From Pseudomonas fluorescens (GTDB lineage: Bacteria; Pseudomonadota; Gammaproteobacteria; Pseudomonadales; Pseudomonadaceae), in assembly GCF_902497855.1 (NCBI RefSeq), contig NZ_CABVHU010000030.1, positions 1-56,988 of the forward strand: a stretch of 56,988 nt of DNA, written 5' to 3'. Below the pieces are notes generated by a model. It was not told the origin of the DNA and ran no database searches. It saw only the letters and a program-made list of their open reading frames with translations. The position numbers were made by a program, and so were the translations under genes. Of the stretch, positions 23,961 through 32,006 are shown piece by piece (within the stretch, counting starts at the first letter, position 1; each line of letters opens with the position of its first letter).

Positions 23961-25277
23961 ATGACTACTCTCAATACAGCCGAGCAACATTCCGGCGTGG
24001 AGGCCCCTGCCCTCGCCGAATCAACGTTCAAGAAGGTGATGTGGCGATTCATGCCATTGTTGTTCCTTTGCTACGTCGTCAGTTACCTGGACCGGATCAA
24101 CGTCGGCTTCGCCAAGCTGACCATGCTCAACGACCTGTCCTTCAGCAACGCGGTGTATGGCCTGGGCGCCGGTGTTTTCTTCATCGGCTATTTCTTTGCC
24201 GAAGTGCCCAGCAACATGATCCTGCACCGGGTCGGAGCGCGACGCTGGATCGCCCGCATCATGATCACCTGGTCGCTGATCTCGGCGGCGACCGCACTGG
24301 TGCAGACACCCATGCAGTTCTACATCGCGCGCTTCTTCCTGGGTATTGCCGAAGCAGGCTTTTTCCCGGGCATCGTGCTCTATCTCACCCTTTGGTTTCC
24401 TGCTCATCGACGGGGCAAGATGGTGGCGTTCCTGATGGCAGGCAATCCCGTCTCCGGCATCCTGAGCGGCCTGGTATCGGGCTATATCCTGCATACCATG
24501 AATGCTGTGCATGGCCTGGCGGGGTGGCAATGGTTGTTCATCATTGAAGCTGCGCCGGCACTGATACTGGGTTTCGTGGTGATGTTCTTTCTGACCGATA
24601 AAGTCGCCGACGCCAAATGGCTGAGCGAAGAGGAAAGAACTCTGGTAGCCGAGGAAATCAGCAACGACAACAGCACCAAGACCCACAGTACGGTACGCCA
24701 GGGCCTGCTTGGCGGCAAAGTGTGGTTGATGTGCGCGATTCTGTTTTTACTGGTCATGGGTACCAGCACCATCGGCTTCTGGCAGCCCAGCATCATCAGC
24801 AATTCGGGTATCACTGATCCCCGGATGATCGGAATCATTTCGGCAGTGCCCTATCTGGCCGCCCTGCTGGGCATGTACCTGGCCGGCAAAAGCTCTGACC
24901 GCCACCGTGAGCGTCGTTGGCACGCAGTGATTCCACTATTGGTGGCCGTGCCAGGTTTTCTGATCTGCGCGTTCTTCCCTTTGACACCTTGGTTGGCCAT
25001 TATCGGCCTGGTCATTGCAACGGCCGGGATCATCACCTCACTGCCCATGTTCTGGGCTTTGCCAACGTCCTTCCTGGGGGGAGCAGGCGCGGCAGCCGGC
25101 ATTGCACTGATCAACTCCACCGGCAACCTGGCCAGTTTTGCCGGACCGGCGCTGCTTGGAACCCTCAGAGACTTGACTCAATCGATGACCACAGGCCTGG
25201 TGATCGTCGCTGGCTGCGTGTTGCTGTCGGCCATGACCATCCTGGTGTTCGTGCCTGCCAAAATGGTCAACCGATAA
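23961..25277 (+). CDS. MFS transporter, anion:cation symporter family (aromatic or hydroxy-acid importer)
   Basis: A 438-residue, 12-helix transporter of the ACS family. The opening KVMWRFMPLLFLCYVVSYLD then RINVGFAKLTMLNDLSFSN, and GAGVFFIGYFFAEVPSNMIL with the loop RVGARRWIARIMITWS, are typical of 4-hydroxyphenylacetate, phthalate and tartrate importers. The start is set by AAGGAG before ATGACTACT; the frame is open 62 codons upstream into the crotonase gene. It follows the four-enzyme operon on the same strand, so it is probably the importer of that pathway's carboxylic acid. A hairpin (25291-25322) follows its stop. Confidence 0.9.
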   Translation: MTTLNTAEQHSGVEAPALAESTFKKVMWRFMPLLFLCYVVSYLDRINVGFAKLTMLNDLSFSNAVYGLGAGVFFIGYFFAEVPSNMILHRVGARRWIARIMITWSLISAATALVQTPMQFYIARFFLGIAEAGFFPGIVLYLTLWFPAHRRGKMVAFLMAGNPVSGILSGLVSGYILHTMNAVHGLAGWQWLFIIEAAPALILGFVVMFFLTDKVADAKWLSEEERTLVAEEISNDNSTKTHSTVRQGLLGGKVWLMCAILFLLVMGTSTIGFWQPSIISNSGITDPRMIGIISAVPYLAALLGMYLAGKSSDRHRERRWHAVIPLLVAVPGFLICAFFPLTPWLAIIGLVIATAGIITSLPMFWALPTSFLGGAGAAAGIALINSTGNLASFAGPALLGTLRDLTQSMTTGLVIVAGCVLLSAMTILVFVPAKMVNR

Positions 25278-25290
25278 GATCACCGCATCG

Positions 25291-25322
25291 GGCACGCCCC
25301 TGGTGAACTCAGGCGGCGTGCC
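25291..25322 (+). terminator. Hairpin after the MFS importer gene
   Basis: GGCACGCC and GGCGTGCC pair in an eight-base stem with a 16-base loop, 13 bases after the stop. There is no T tract, and the right arm is the start of the flanking 79-bp repeat, so termination is only likely. Confidence 0.35.
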
Positions 25323-25390
25323 AAGTCATACCTGTCAGCGCGCGCCCAGCTGCTCGATGACACCGCATGCCTTTAACTCGGCCAGGCGTT
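25312..25390 (-). repeat. Left copy of the 79-bp repeat flanking the pilus locus: 3' tail of a CaiB-type CoA-transferase
   Basis: Seventy of 79 bases match the copy at 40813-40891, without gaps and in the same orientation. Read on the minus strand it encodes ERLAELKACGVIEQLGAR and a stop, which resembles the C-terminus of CaiB/BaiF (family III) CoA-transferases. Upstream coding sequence of such a gene is absent, because the pilus genes begin 120 bases away. It is a gene remnant and marks the left boundary of the pilus locus. Confidence 0.75.
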
Positions 25391-25510
25391 CCCTCCAGTT
25401 TCATGGTCTTGCTCGAAAAACGCTCAGTCCGCAAAGTAACTGAATTACCCCTACAAAACGTGCTATTATTTCGCTACTAGCGTACCGCGCTAGCTAAGGG
25501 ACTAGAAGTC

Positions 25511-26425
25511 ATGTGGTTTTCAAGCATTAAAACCACTGCTGGCAGTTTGCTGGGCCTGGAGATAAGTCCAACCGGCATCGCCTTGGCCCAGATTCGAGGC
25601 AGCCCTGACCATCCCCCCCGTCTGCTCCAGTGCCGCTTCCGCGAAGCAGTGCCAGAACAACACTGCGCCGTATTGAAAAGCATGGTCAGCGAGTCAGGGC
25701 TTGATGGCTTGCCGGTCAACCTTGTATTGCACCCCGCCGAATACAAGATGCTGCTTCTCGAATGCCCCGATGTTCCCGCAGAAGACTTGGGCGCCGCCAT
25801 GCGCTGGCGTATCAAGGACCTCATCAGTGAACCCCTCGAAGGTCTCGTCATAGATGCCTTCGCCCTGCCTGCGGACGCTTACCGTGGGCGATCGCGCATG
25901 GCCTTCTGTGCCGTGCTCGACAAAACGCGGATGCAAGGCTGGAGCACCCTGATCAACAAGGCCGGACTCAAGCTCGCCAGCATCGATGTCACTGAAATGG
26001 CCATTCGCAATCTCGGCGTGTTGGCTGGCGCCGAGAATCTGAACATCGCCATGCTGCGCCTGCGCTCCACCGGCGGCCTGATTTGCGTGCAGCATGGCGC
26101 CGACTTGTATATGGCGCGCGCTATCGAACATGGCCTGGAGCAGGCCGGGCCGAACTTTTCTTCGGCCACGCTGGAAATTCAGCGCTCTCTTGATTATTTC
26201 GAAAGCCAACTTGGCAAAGGGCACATCAACCGCCTGTTGTTGCTGCCCATGAAACGCGATGGCAAGCAAGCCCTGGAAGCGCTGGCTAGCCGGCTCACCG
26301 TTAAATTGCAGCCGTTGGATCTGCGTGACTTGTTCTATGGACAATCCGCGGCAGAACTGGACGAACAGACGCAGGCTTCCTGCATGACAGCCGTCGGCGC
26401 AGCTCTGCGCCAGACGGTTGCCTGA
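25511..26425 (+). CDS. mshI: MSHA pilus biogenesis protein MshI (PilM/GspL-like)
   Basis: A 304-residue protein with the actin-like fold pattern of PilM/MshI: SLLGLEISPTGIALAQI at the N-terminus, VNLVLHPAEYKMLLLECP, then LGAAMRWRIKDLISEPLEG and AFCAVLDKTRMQGWSTLINK. It should sit on the cytoplasmic side of the inner-membrane platform and link the assembly ATPase to the PilN/PilO-like proteins that follow. It is the first gene of the locus, overlaps the next by one base, and is preceded by 233 bases that hold the flanking repeat and probably the promoter. No membrane segment is seen, as expected. Confidence 0.85.
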   Translation: MWFSSIKTTAGSLLGLEISPTGIALAQIRGSPDHPPRLLQCRFREAVPEQHCAVLKSMVSESGLDGLPVNLVLHPAEYKMLLLECPDVPAEDLGAAMRWRIKDLISEPLEGLVIDAFALPADAYRGRSRMAFCAVLDKTRMQGWSTLINKAGLKLASIDVTEMAIRNLGVLAGAENLNIAMLRLRSTGGLICVQHGADLYMARAIEHGLEQAGPNFSSATLEIQRSLDYFESQLGKGHINRLLLLPMKRDGKQALEALASRLTVKLQPLDLRDLFYGQSAAELDEQTQASCMTAVGAALRQTVA

Positions 26426-27030
26426 TGCAGAATCTAAACCTCTATCAAATAGAACAAGCAGTTCGCATTGGCCCCCATAGACTTCAACTACTGGGCGGTC
26501 TGGCGATTCTTGTCCTGCTCTGCCTGGGTCATGGCGCTTGGCAAGGCTGGCAATTGCGTATCGGCGCGGCACGGTTGGTCCAGGCGCAGAATCTGGAGCA
26601 ACAGCAGCTGCGCCAGCTCGAAGAGGCCAAAGCCTCCTTCGTCCAGCCGGTACTGGATGCGCAACTGCCCTTGCGTCTGGCCGACATGGAGGCTCAGAAC
26701 CGCGCCTTGACGCGCCTGGTTGGCTATCTGCAGACGCTGGCACGCCAGCAGCGGATCGGCTTCGTGGCGCCGCTCGCGGCGCTGGCCGATCAACACCCGC
26801 CCAGCGGGCTTTGGCTTAATGCCATTTCCTTGAGCGAAGGTGGGGCGCATATGCGCTTGCAGGGGCTCAGCCAGCATCAACAACTGTTGCCCGAGTACCT
26901 GCGGCGACTGGGTCAGAACCCCGCGTTCAAGGGCCGTGAGTTTGCACGCTTCAATGTGCAGCGCGGTGAAGACCGGTTACTCCATTTTGACCTGTCCTCC
27001 CGGGTTACCGATCCAAAGGACATCCCATGA
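26425..27030 (+). CDS. MSHA pilus protein MshI2 (PilN-like inner-membrane component)
   Basis: A 201-residue bitopic protein with one hydrophobic segment (LLGGLAILVLLCLGHGAW, about residues 23-40), then a coiled-coil-prone stretch rich in Gln and Leu (LVQAQNLEQQQLRQLEEAKA) and an alpha-beta domain including PPSGLWLNAISLSEGGAHMR, the hallmark of PilN-type proteins. It would pair with the MshJ protein across the periplasm. The start overlaps mshI by one base and the end overlaps mshJ by four bases. It matches the second half of the mshI function that is split into two genes in several MSHA loci. Confidence 0.8.
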   Translation: MQNLNLYQIEQAVRIGPHRLQLLGGLAILVLLCLGHGAWQGWQLRIGAARLVQAQNLEQQQLRQLEEAKASFVQPVLDAQLPLRLADMEAQNRALTRLVGYLQTLARQQRIGFVAPLAALADQHPPSGLWLNAISLSEGGAHMRLQGLSQHQQLLPEYLRRLGQNPAFKGREFARFNVQRGEDRLLHFDLSSRVTDPKDIP

Positions 27031-27695
27031 ACACGGACAAATGGTTGCAACGTTGGCGAGCCCTGGCGCCACGCGAGCAATGGCTGGCGTACGGTACCGG
27101 CCTTGCGTTGTGCGGCTTGTTATATGTGCAGTTCATCGGTACTCCGATCGCGGCCAGGTTCACCCGCCAGACGACTGATTACCAGGCTGTCGAGGCGCGA
27201 GGCGTTGCAACCGCGGCCACCCTGGCGAAGTTGCACGCTGCATTGGAGGCTGACCCCAACATCCCTTACAACCGCGCCCTGCTATCGGCTTCGACCGACA
27301 GCGCCAGGTTGCTGGCGCAGATCGATCACAGCACCGGGCAGTTGATCTCTCCAGCCAATATGCGCGCAGTGCTTCAGGATTTGCTCAAGGCTCAAACGGG
27401 GCTGCAACTGGTGAGCCTGGAGAGTTTCACCACGCCCGTCGAGTTGTCGACCGTCGCCACCACGAAAACCCTGACACCGGCCAGCCCAGTGGTCTTGTAT
27501 CGGCATGGCGTACATCTGAAGCTGGAGGGCGGCTATTTTGAGCTGCTGCGTTACTTGCAGGCGGTTCAGGGCACCCAGTGGACACTGAACTGGGACAGCC
27601 TCGACTATCGGGTCGGCGAGGCAGGTGCGGCGCACGCACAGATCAGCCTGCAGCTGTATACGCTGAGTCGCTACGCGGGGTGGATCGGTGTTTAA
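27027..27695 (+). CDS. mshJ: MSHA pilus biogenesis protein MshJ (PilO-like)
   Basis: A 222-residue protein with a short cytoplasmic N-terminus (MNTDKWLQRWRALAPREQWL), one membrane helix (GTGLALCGLLYVQFIG, residues 28-43) and a periplasmic part with helices and a ferredoxin-like end (VVLYRHGVHLKLEGGYFELL). This is the PilO/GspM pattern. Together with the PilN-like protein it forms the alignment complex that links the inner-membrane platform to the secretin. It overlaps both neighbours by a few bases. The MPREQWL-type opening (APREQWLAYGTG) is common in MshJ proteins. Confidence 0.8.
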   Translation: MNTDKWLQRWRALAPREQWLAYGTGLALCGLLYVQFIGTPIAARFTRQTTDYQAVEARGVATAATLAKLHAALEADPNIPYNRALLSASTDSARLLAQIDHSTGQLISPANMRAVLQDLLKAQTGLQLVSLESFTTPVELSTVATTKTLTPASPVVLYRHGVHLKLEGGYFELLRYLQAVQGTQWTLNWDSLDYRVGEAGAAHAQISLQLYTLSRYAGWIGV

Positions 27696-28035
27696 AACGC
27701 TGATCGTCAGCGTGCTGCTATGCAGCGCCATAGCCCAAGGCGCCATAGCCCAAGACGCCAGCGCAGCCCCCCTTGATCCGACCCAACCACCCGCCAACCG
27801 TGCACCGACGTCAGCGGCAGTACCTGGAGAACAAGTCCGACCACTGGTGCTGCAAGAAATCCTGTCAAGCCCGCGGGGCAGCCGGGCGGTCATCGACGGC
27901 CAGACCCTGCGCGTCGGCCAATCCCATGCCGGTGCGCGCGTAATGACCATTGATCCTCAGACTGTTTTGATCGAACGCCACGGCAAACGCGAATATTTGC
28001 GCCTGGCCAAACCTGTTCTACAACCGAGCCGATGA
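27688..28035 (+). CDS. mshK: MSHA pilus biogenesis protein MshK (PilP-like, periplasmic)
   Basis: A 115-residue exported protein with a signal peptide (LIVSVLLCSAIAQGAIAQ) and then the PilP-type segment LDPTQPPANRAP followed by VLQEILSSPRGSRAVIDGQT, LRVGQSHAGARVMTIDPQTV and LIERHGKREYLRL. This small beta-rich module docks on the secretin N-domain. The start codon is GTG, overlapping the end of mshJ; the stop overlaps the mshL start by four bases. It lacks the lipobox Cys found in PilP, as MshK proteins do. Confidence 0.78.
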   Translation: MFKTLIVSVLLCSAIAQGAIAQDASAAPLDPTQPPANRAPTSAAVPGEQVRPLVLQEILSSPRGSRAVIDGQTLRVGQSHAGARVMTIDPQTVLIERHGKREYLRLAKPVLQPSR

Positions 28036-29666
28036 TGCCCATGATGAAGTACTTATCGGGCGCAGGCCTGTCTGGCCTCTTGTGCTTGCTGACTGCCTGC
28101 CAGTCATTCAAGGGCGGCGACCAGGTGCTCTATAACCAGAGCAACCAGTTGCTCGACGAAAGCCTGCAACAGGCACAGGCGCGAGTGATGCCTCCGCCTT
28201 CGGTCCAGGCGGCGTTGCTTCCTGCTTATATCCCGCAAGGGTCCTTGACCGGCGATCCGCGATTCGACGTCTCGGCCAAAGACATGCCCGCTCGCGATTT
28301 TTTCCTGAGCCTGATGCAAGGTGCCGGGCATAACCTTGTGGTACACCCGGACGTCACCGGCGACATCACGTTCAGCTTGCGCCGGGTCACGCTCGAAGAA
28401 GTGCTCAGCGCGGTACGCGATACCTACGGCTATGATTTTCGCCGCACCAGTTATGGCTATCAGATCCTGCCCAACAGCATGATCACTCGCAGCTATGACC
28501 TCAATTACCTGAACCTGCAGCGCTTCGGAAAATCCGACACCCGGGTCAGTGCGGGGCAGATGACCAGCAACAGCGGCAACCAGGACAATAACGGCGAGAA
28601 CGGCGGTTATAGCGGCAACAATCGCAACGGCATCGACCAACAAAATGGCCAAAGCACGGCGTCTACCCTGAATGCGAGCCAGGTCACCACGACCAGCGAC
28701 GCCGACTTCTGGAAAGAGGTCAGCGTCGTGGTAAAGATGATCGTCGGCGACGAGGTCGGCAACAACGTGGTGGTCAATCCACAGGCCAGCCTGCTGGTGG
28801 TCCGTGCCAGAACCGCCGACCAGGAAAACGTCGCGCGCTTTCTCGAAAAGGCGCAGCACAACCTGCAGCGTCAGGTGGTGCTGGAAACCAAGATTCTCGA
28901 AGTTCAGCTGTCCGAAAGCTTCCAGGCCGGGATCAGTTGGACCGAGCTGGGCGGCGATATAGGCACCAGCCTGGCGGGCGTGGCGCTGACCGGCCCGATC
29001 GGTGTCGGCGGGGTATTCAGCAGCACCATCAGTACAGGCGACTTCAACGGGCTGATCCAGTTGCTGGAAACCCAGGGCGAAGTGCGCGTGCTGTCCAGCC
29101 CGCGGATTTCCACGCTGAACAACCAGAAGGCGGTGATCAAGGTCGGTTCCGACGAATTTTTTGTCACTGATGTGTCGTCGACATCGGGCACCACCACCGT
29201 TGCCGGGATTACCCAACCGACCCAGAACGTTACGCTGACCCCGTTCTTTTCCGGCATCTCGCTGGACGTGACTCCGCAGATCGATCAACACGACGTCGTT
29301 ACCCTGCATGTACGGCCGACCGTCAGCCGCGTGACCGATCAGAACAAGACCATCACCCTGGGCGAGAACACCGTACTGAACCTGCCGTTGGCGCTGTCGA
29401 CCACCCGCCAGTCCGACTCCATCGTGCGAGCCCGCAGCGGCCAGGTGGTAGTGATCGGCGGGTTGCTGCAAAACGACAGCGACGACACCGACGCTGGCAT
29501 TCCATGGCTGAGCAAAGTGCCGGTGATCGGCTATCTGTTCAAGCAACAGCGCAAGGCACTGAACAAAAGCGAGTTGGTGATCCTCATGCGTCCCCAAGTG
29601 GTGAACGACGACGTATGGCTGGGGGATTTGCGCAAAACCGCCGAGACCTTCAAGGAACTCAGGTAA
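28032..29666 (+). CDS. mshL: MSHA outer-membrane secretin MshL (GspD/PilQ family)
   Basis: A 544-residue secretin lipoprotein. The signal peptide ends in the lipobox LLTAC (Cys near 23). The N-terminal domains include DMPARDFFLSLMQGAGHNLV and the secretin-TonB short segment; an Asn/Gly/Ser-rich linker follows at about residues 175-215. The secretin core has VLETKILEVQLSESFQAGIS, then VRVLSSPRISTLNNQKAVIK, SLDVTPQIDQHDVVTLHVRP and the C-terminal GQVVVIGGLLQNDSDDTDAG with KVPVIGYLFKQQRK. It forms the outer-membrane gate for the pilus. MshK lies before it and the ATPase MshM after it. Confidence 0.92.
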   Translation: MMPMMKYLSGAGLSGLLCLLTACQSFKGGDQVLYNQSNQLLDESLQQAQARVMPPPSVQAALLPAYIPQGSLTGDPRFDVSAKDMPARDFFLSLMQGAGHNLVVHPDVTGDITFSLRRVTLEEVLSAVRDTYGYDFRRTSYGYQILPNSMITRSYDLNYLNLQRFGKSDTRVSAGQMTSNSGNQDNNGENGGYSGNNRNGIDQQNGQSTASTLNASQVTTTSDADFWKEVSVVVKMIVGDEVGNNVVVNPQASLLVVRARTADQENVARFLEKAQHNLQRQVVLETKILEVQLSESFQAGISWTELGGDIGTSLAGVALTGPIGVGGVFSSTISTGDFNGLIQLLETQGEVRVLSSPRISTLNNQKAVIKVGSDEFFVTDVSSTSGTTTVAGITQPTQNVTLTPFFSGISLDVTPQIDQHDVVTLHVRPTVSRVTDQNKTITLGENTVLNLPLALSTTRQSDSIVRARSGQVVVIGGLLQNDSDDTDAGIPWLSKVPVIGYLFKQQRKALNKSELVILMRPQVVNDDVWLGDLRKTAETFKELR

Positions 29667-29670
29667 GGCC

Positions 29671-30597
29671 ATGTACGAAGCCTACTTCGGTCTACGCGAG
29701 AAACCGTTCGCGCTGAGCCCCAATACCGGATTTCTGGTCAAGCTGGCGCCCTATCAGGCTTGCCTTAACCTGCTGCACGTTGCCTTGGGCGAAGGTGAAG
29801 GCTTCATCAAGGTGACCGGTGAGGTGGGTACCGGCAAAACCCTGATTTGCCGCACCCTGCTCAAGCAACTGGACAGCGAACACTATCAATTGGCCTACCT
29901 GCCCAACCCCGGCATGAGCCCCACTGGACTGCGCCAGGCCCTGGCGCGCGAGCTGCATATCGCCGACGTTGAAGAGCTGGATACCCAGGGCGTACTGGAG
30001 GCTCTGCAGCGGCGGTTGATCGAACTGGCTGCGACCGGCAAAAGCACGGTGTTATTGATCGACGAAGCTCAGGGTTTACCTGTGGGCACGCTGGAAGCGT
30101 TGCGGCTGTTGACCAACCTGGAAACCGAGCAGGCTAAATTGTTGCAGGTGGTGCTGTTCGGCCAACCGGAACTGGATGCCACTCTGGCGCGCAATGACCT
30201 TCGTCAACTTCGCCAGCGCATCACTTTTTCCTACTGCCTGCGCATTCTGGACCTCAAGGAAACCACCCGTTATCTGAACGAGCGCCTGGCCGTCGCCGGT
30301 TATCGTGGCGAGCCCCTGTTTGCTCCGGCTGCGGTACGCCGACTGGTCCACGACAGCGGCGGAATTCCCAGGCTGCTCAATATTCTTGCGCACAAAGCCC
30401 TGATGGCAGCCTACGGTGAGGGCCGGCGCCAGGTCATGACCAGGCATGTGCAACGTGCCCAGCGCGATACCGAAGGCGCTCTGCCGTTTGTGCGGGACAG
30501 TTCGTTTCGACCGCTCTGGCGAGTGGCCTTTCTGTCACTGTTGCTGCTGGCCAGCGTCGGGCTCTGGTTGACCCGGTATTGGGAAAGCCTGGCATGA
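29671..30597 (+). CDS. mshM: MSHA biogenesis protein MshM (ExeA-type AAA ATPase)
   Basis: A 308-residue membrane-anchored AAA ATPase. It opens MYEAYFGLREKPFALSPNTG, the ExeA/MshM hallmark, with Walker A GEVGTGKTLICR near residue 50, Walker B VLLIDEAQGLPV near 128 and the sensor QLRQRITFSYCLRILDL. One transmembrane helix lies near the C-terminus (VAFLSLLLLASVGLWLTRY, about 285-303). ExeA-like proteins help the secretin insert through peptidoglycan. It follows mshL after four bases and overlaps mshN (ATGA). Unlike ExeA it has no peptidoglycan-binding domain, as is usual in MshM. Confidence 0.9.
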   Translation: MYEAYFGLREKPFALSPNTGFLVKLAPYQACLNLLHVALGEGEGFIKVTGEVGTGKTLICRTLLKQLDSEHYQLAYLPNPGMSPTGLRQALARELHIADVEELDTQGVLEALQRRLIELAATGKSTVLLIDEAQGLPVGTLEALRLLTNLETEQAKLLQVVLFGQPELDATLARNDLRQLRQRITFSYCLRILDLKETTRYLNERLAVAGYRGEPLFAPAAVRRLVHDSGGIPRLLNILAHKALMAAYGEGRRQVMTRHVQRAQRDTEGALPFVRDSSFRPLWRVAFLSLLLLASVGLWLTRYWESLA

Positions 30598-31988
30598 GCC
30601 TGGTCAATGACATGCTCCACGACCTTGAACGGCGCCGTGCCGCACCGTCCGAGCGGTCGCGGCTGGACGGTCTGGTAGCCGTTGACGAGGCCGGCAATGC
30701 CCAGCGCTTTGGGCGTCTGCGCATAATCCTCGCCGGGTTGATCCTGATCATCCTGATCGGTTTGCCCGCGGGGCTGCTGATCAACCGGCTGGTGAAGCCC
30801 GTAGCACCGCCGCCGGTCGCAACCATAGTGCCTGCCGCACCTGCCGCGAGCCAACGCACGCCGGCGATCACCCCTGCTCGTATTATGGAAGTGCTGCCTC
30901 GGCACGATGACCAGGGTCTGATCCTGGAACTGCTATTGGACCGCTCGGCCACCTACCAGCGTCGTGATGAAAGCGGCTCGGTTGCCCTGATCTTTCCGGG
31001 GGTGCGACTCAGCACGGCACCTGGCGCTGAACAGCCCCAAGGCCGTCTGGAACGCGACGGCCACAGTCTGTCCTGGCGCGTTCAGGCCTTGGACCAGGGC
31101 GTGCAAGTGTTGCTGACGGGCCTGGGTGATAACCTGCAAGTTCGCGATCGATTGGAGGCTTCAGGCAATCATTGGCGTCTGTGGATCGAAGTGCCTATGG
31201 CGACGAAGACCGCCACCCTCGATGCGGCGAACACGCCAATGGGCATGGACGAACCGTTCGCTGAAACCCCGGCGTCCGATCCCGCCAGCGCTGAAGAACC
31301 GCTGCCAGACTGGGCCTACGCACCGGTGCCGACGGCAGACAAACAGCCGCGCCCCGCCCCTGCCGCCCCGCTGGTAAAACCACCCGTGGCCAGTGGTCCG
31401 CCGCAGATGAATATCACGACCTACCAACCGGACGCCCTGACTCTGGCGCTGCAAACCCTGCAGAACGGTGACTATCCGCGCGCCATCCGTGAGTTCAACA
31501 CCCTGCTGGCGTCCCGGGGCAATGACCTAGATGTGGTACGCGGACTGGCCCGCGCCTACCTGGCCGACGGCCAACAATCATTACTCCTGACGTGGTTACC
31601 GCCGCGTTTGAAACAGTGGCCGGACGACAGCGAATTACGCCTGTTGCTGGCCCGAGCACAACTGCAATCGGGCAACGCCCGGGGCGCGGTGGCGACTCTG
31701 GAGCAGAACGCCCCGCCACTGGCCCAAGACCTTATCTACCACGCCTTGCTCGCGGCCTGTTACCAACAGACCGGGCAATGGCCGCAAAGCGTCGCGCTGT
31801 ATGAACAATTGATCAAGTTGCGGCCCGGCCAGGCGGCCTGGCAGTTAGGCCTGGCGATCGCGTTGGAGCGCCTGGATCGCTCGGCCAGGGCGGCGGTGCA
31901 CTACCGCCTGGCCGAACAGGGACAAGGTCTGGACGATGGCGCTCGACGCTTCGCCAGTGAACGCGCACGGGCGCTGGGAAGCAGATGA
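30594..31988 (+). CDS. mshN: MSHA biogenesis protein MshN (TPR protein)
   Basis: A 464-residue inner-membrane protein. The cytoplasmic N-terminus MSLVNDMLHDLERRRAAPSE is the conserved MshN/GspB-like motif. One helix (IILAGLILIILIGLPAGLL, about residues 43-61) is followed by a Pro/Ala-rich linker, a beta domain (HDDQGLILELLLDRSATYQR onwards) and C-terminal TPR repeats (LTLALQTLQNGDYPRAIREF, then WQLGLAIALERLDRSARAA). The ATGA overlap with mshM sets the start. It probably works with MshM in placing the secretin. The next gene starts 18 bases later. Confidence 0.88.
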   Translation: MSLVNDMLHDLERRRAAPSERSRLDGLVAVDEAGNAQRFGRLRIILAGLILIILIGLPAGLLINRLVKPVAPPPVATIVPAAPAASQRTPAITPARIMEVLPRHDDQGLILELLLDRSATYQRRDESGSVALIFPGVRLSTAPGAEQPQGRLERDGHSLSWRVQALDQGVQVLLTGLGDNLQVRDRLEASGNHWRLWIEVPMATKTATLDAANTPMGMDEPFAETPASDPASAEEPLPDWAYAPVPTADKQPRPAPAAPLVKPPVASGPPQMNITTYQPDALTLALQTLQNGDYPRAIREFNTLLASRGNDLDVVRGLARAYLADGQQSLLLTWLPPRLKQWPDDSELRLLLARAQLQSGNARGAVATLEQNAPPLAQDLIYHALLAACYQQTGQWPQSVALYEQLIKLRPGQAAWQLGLAIALERLDRSARAAVHYRLAEQGQGLDDGARRFASERARALGSR

Positions 31989-32006
31989 CCAGGTGGGTAA
32001 GGCTCA

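Noticed and set aside
28104..29672. A 522-codon open frame on the minus strand, exactly opposite mshL
   Set aside because: It is antisense to a gene with clear secretin motifs, has no ribosome site and codes for a His/Gln/Ala/Gly-rich product typical of shadow frames in GC-rich DNA.
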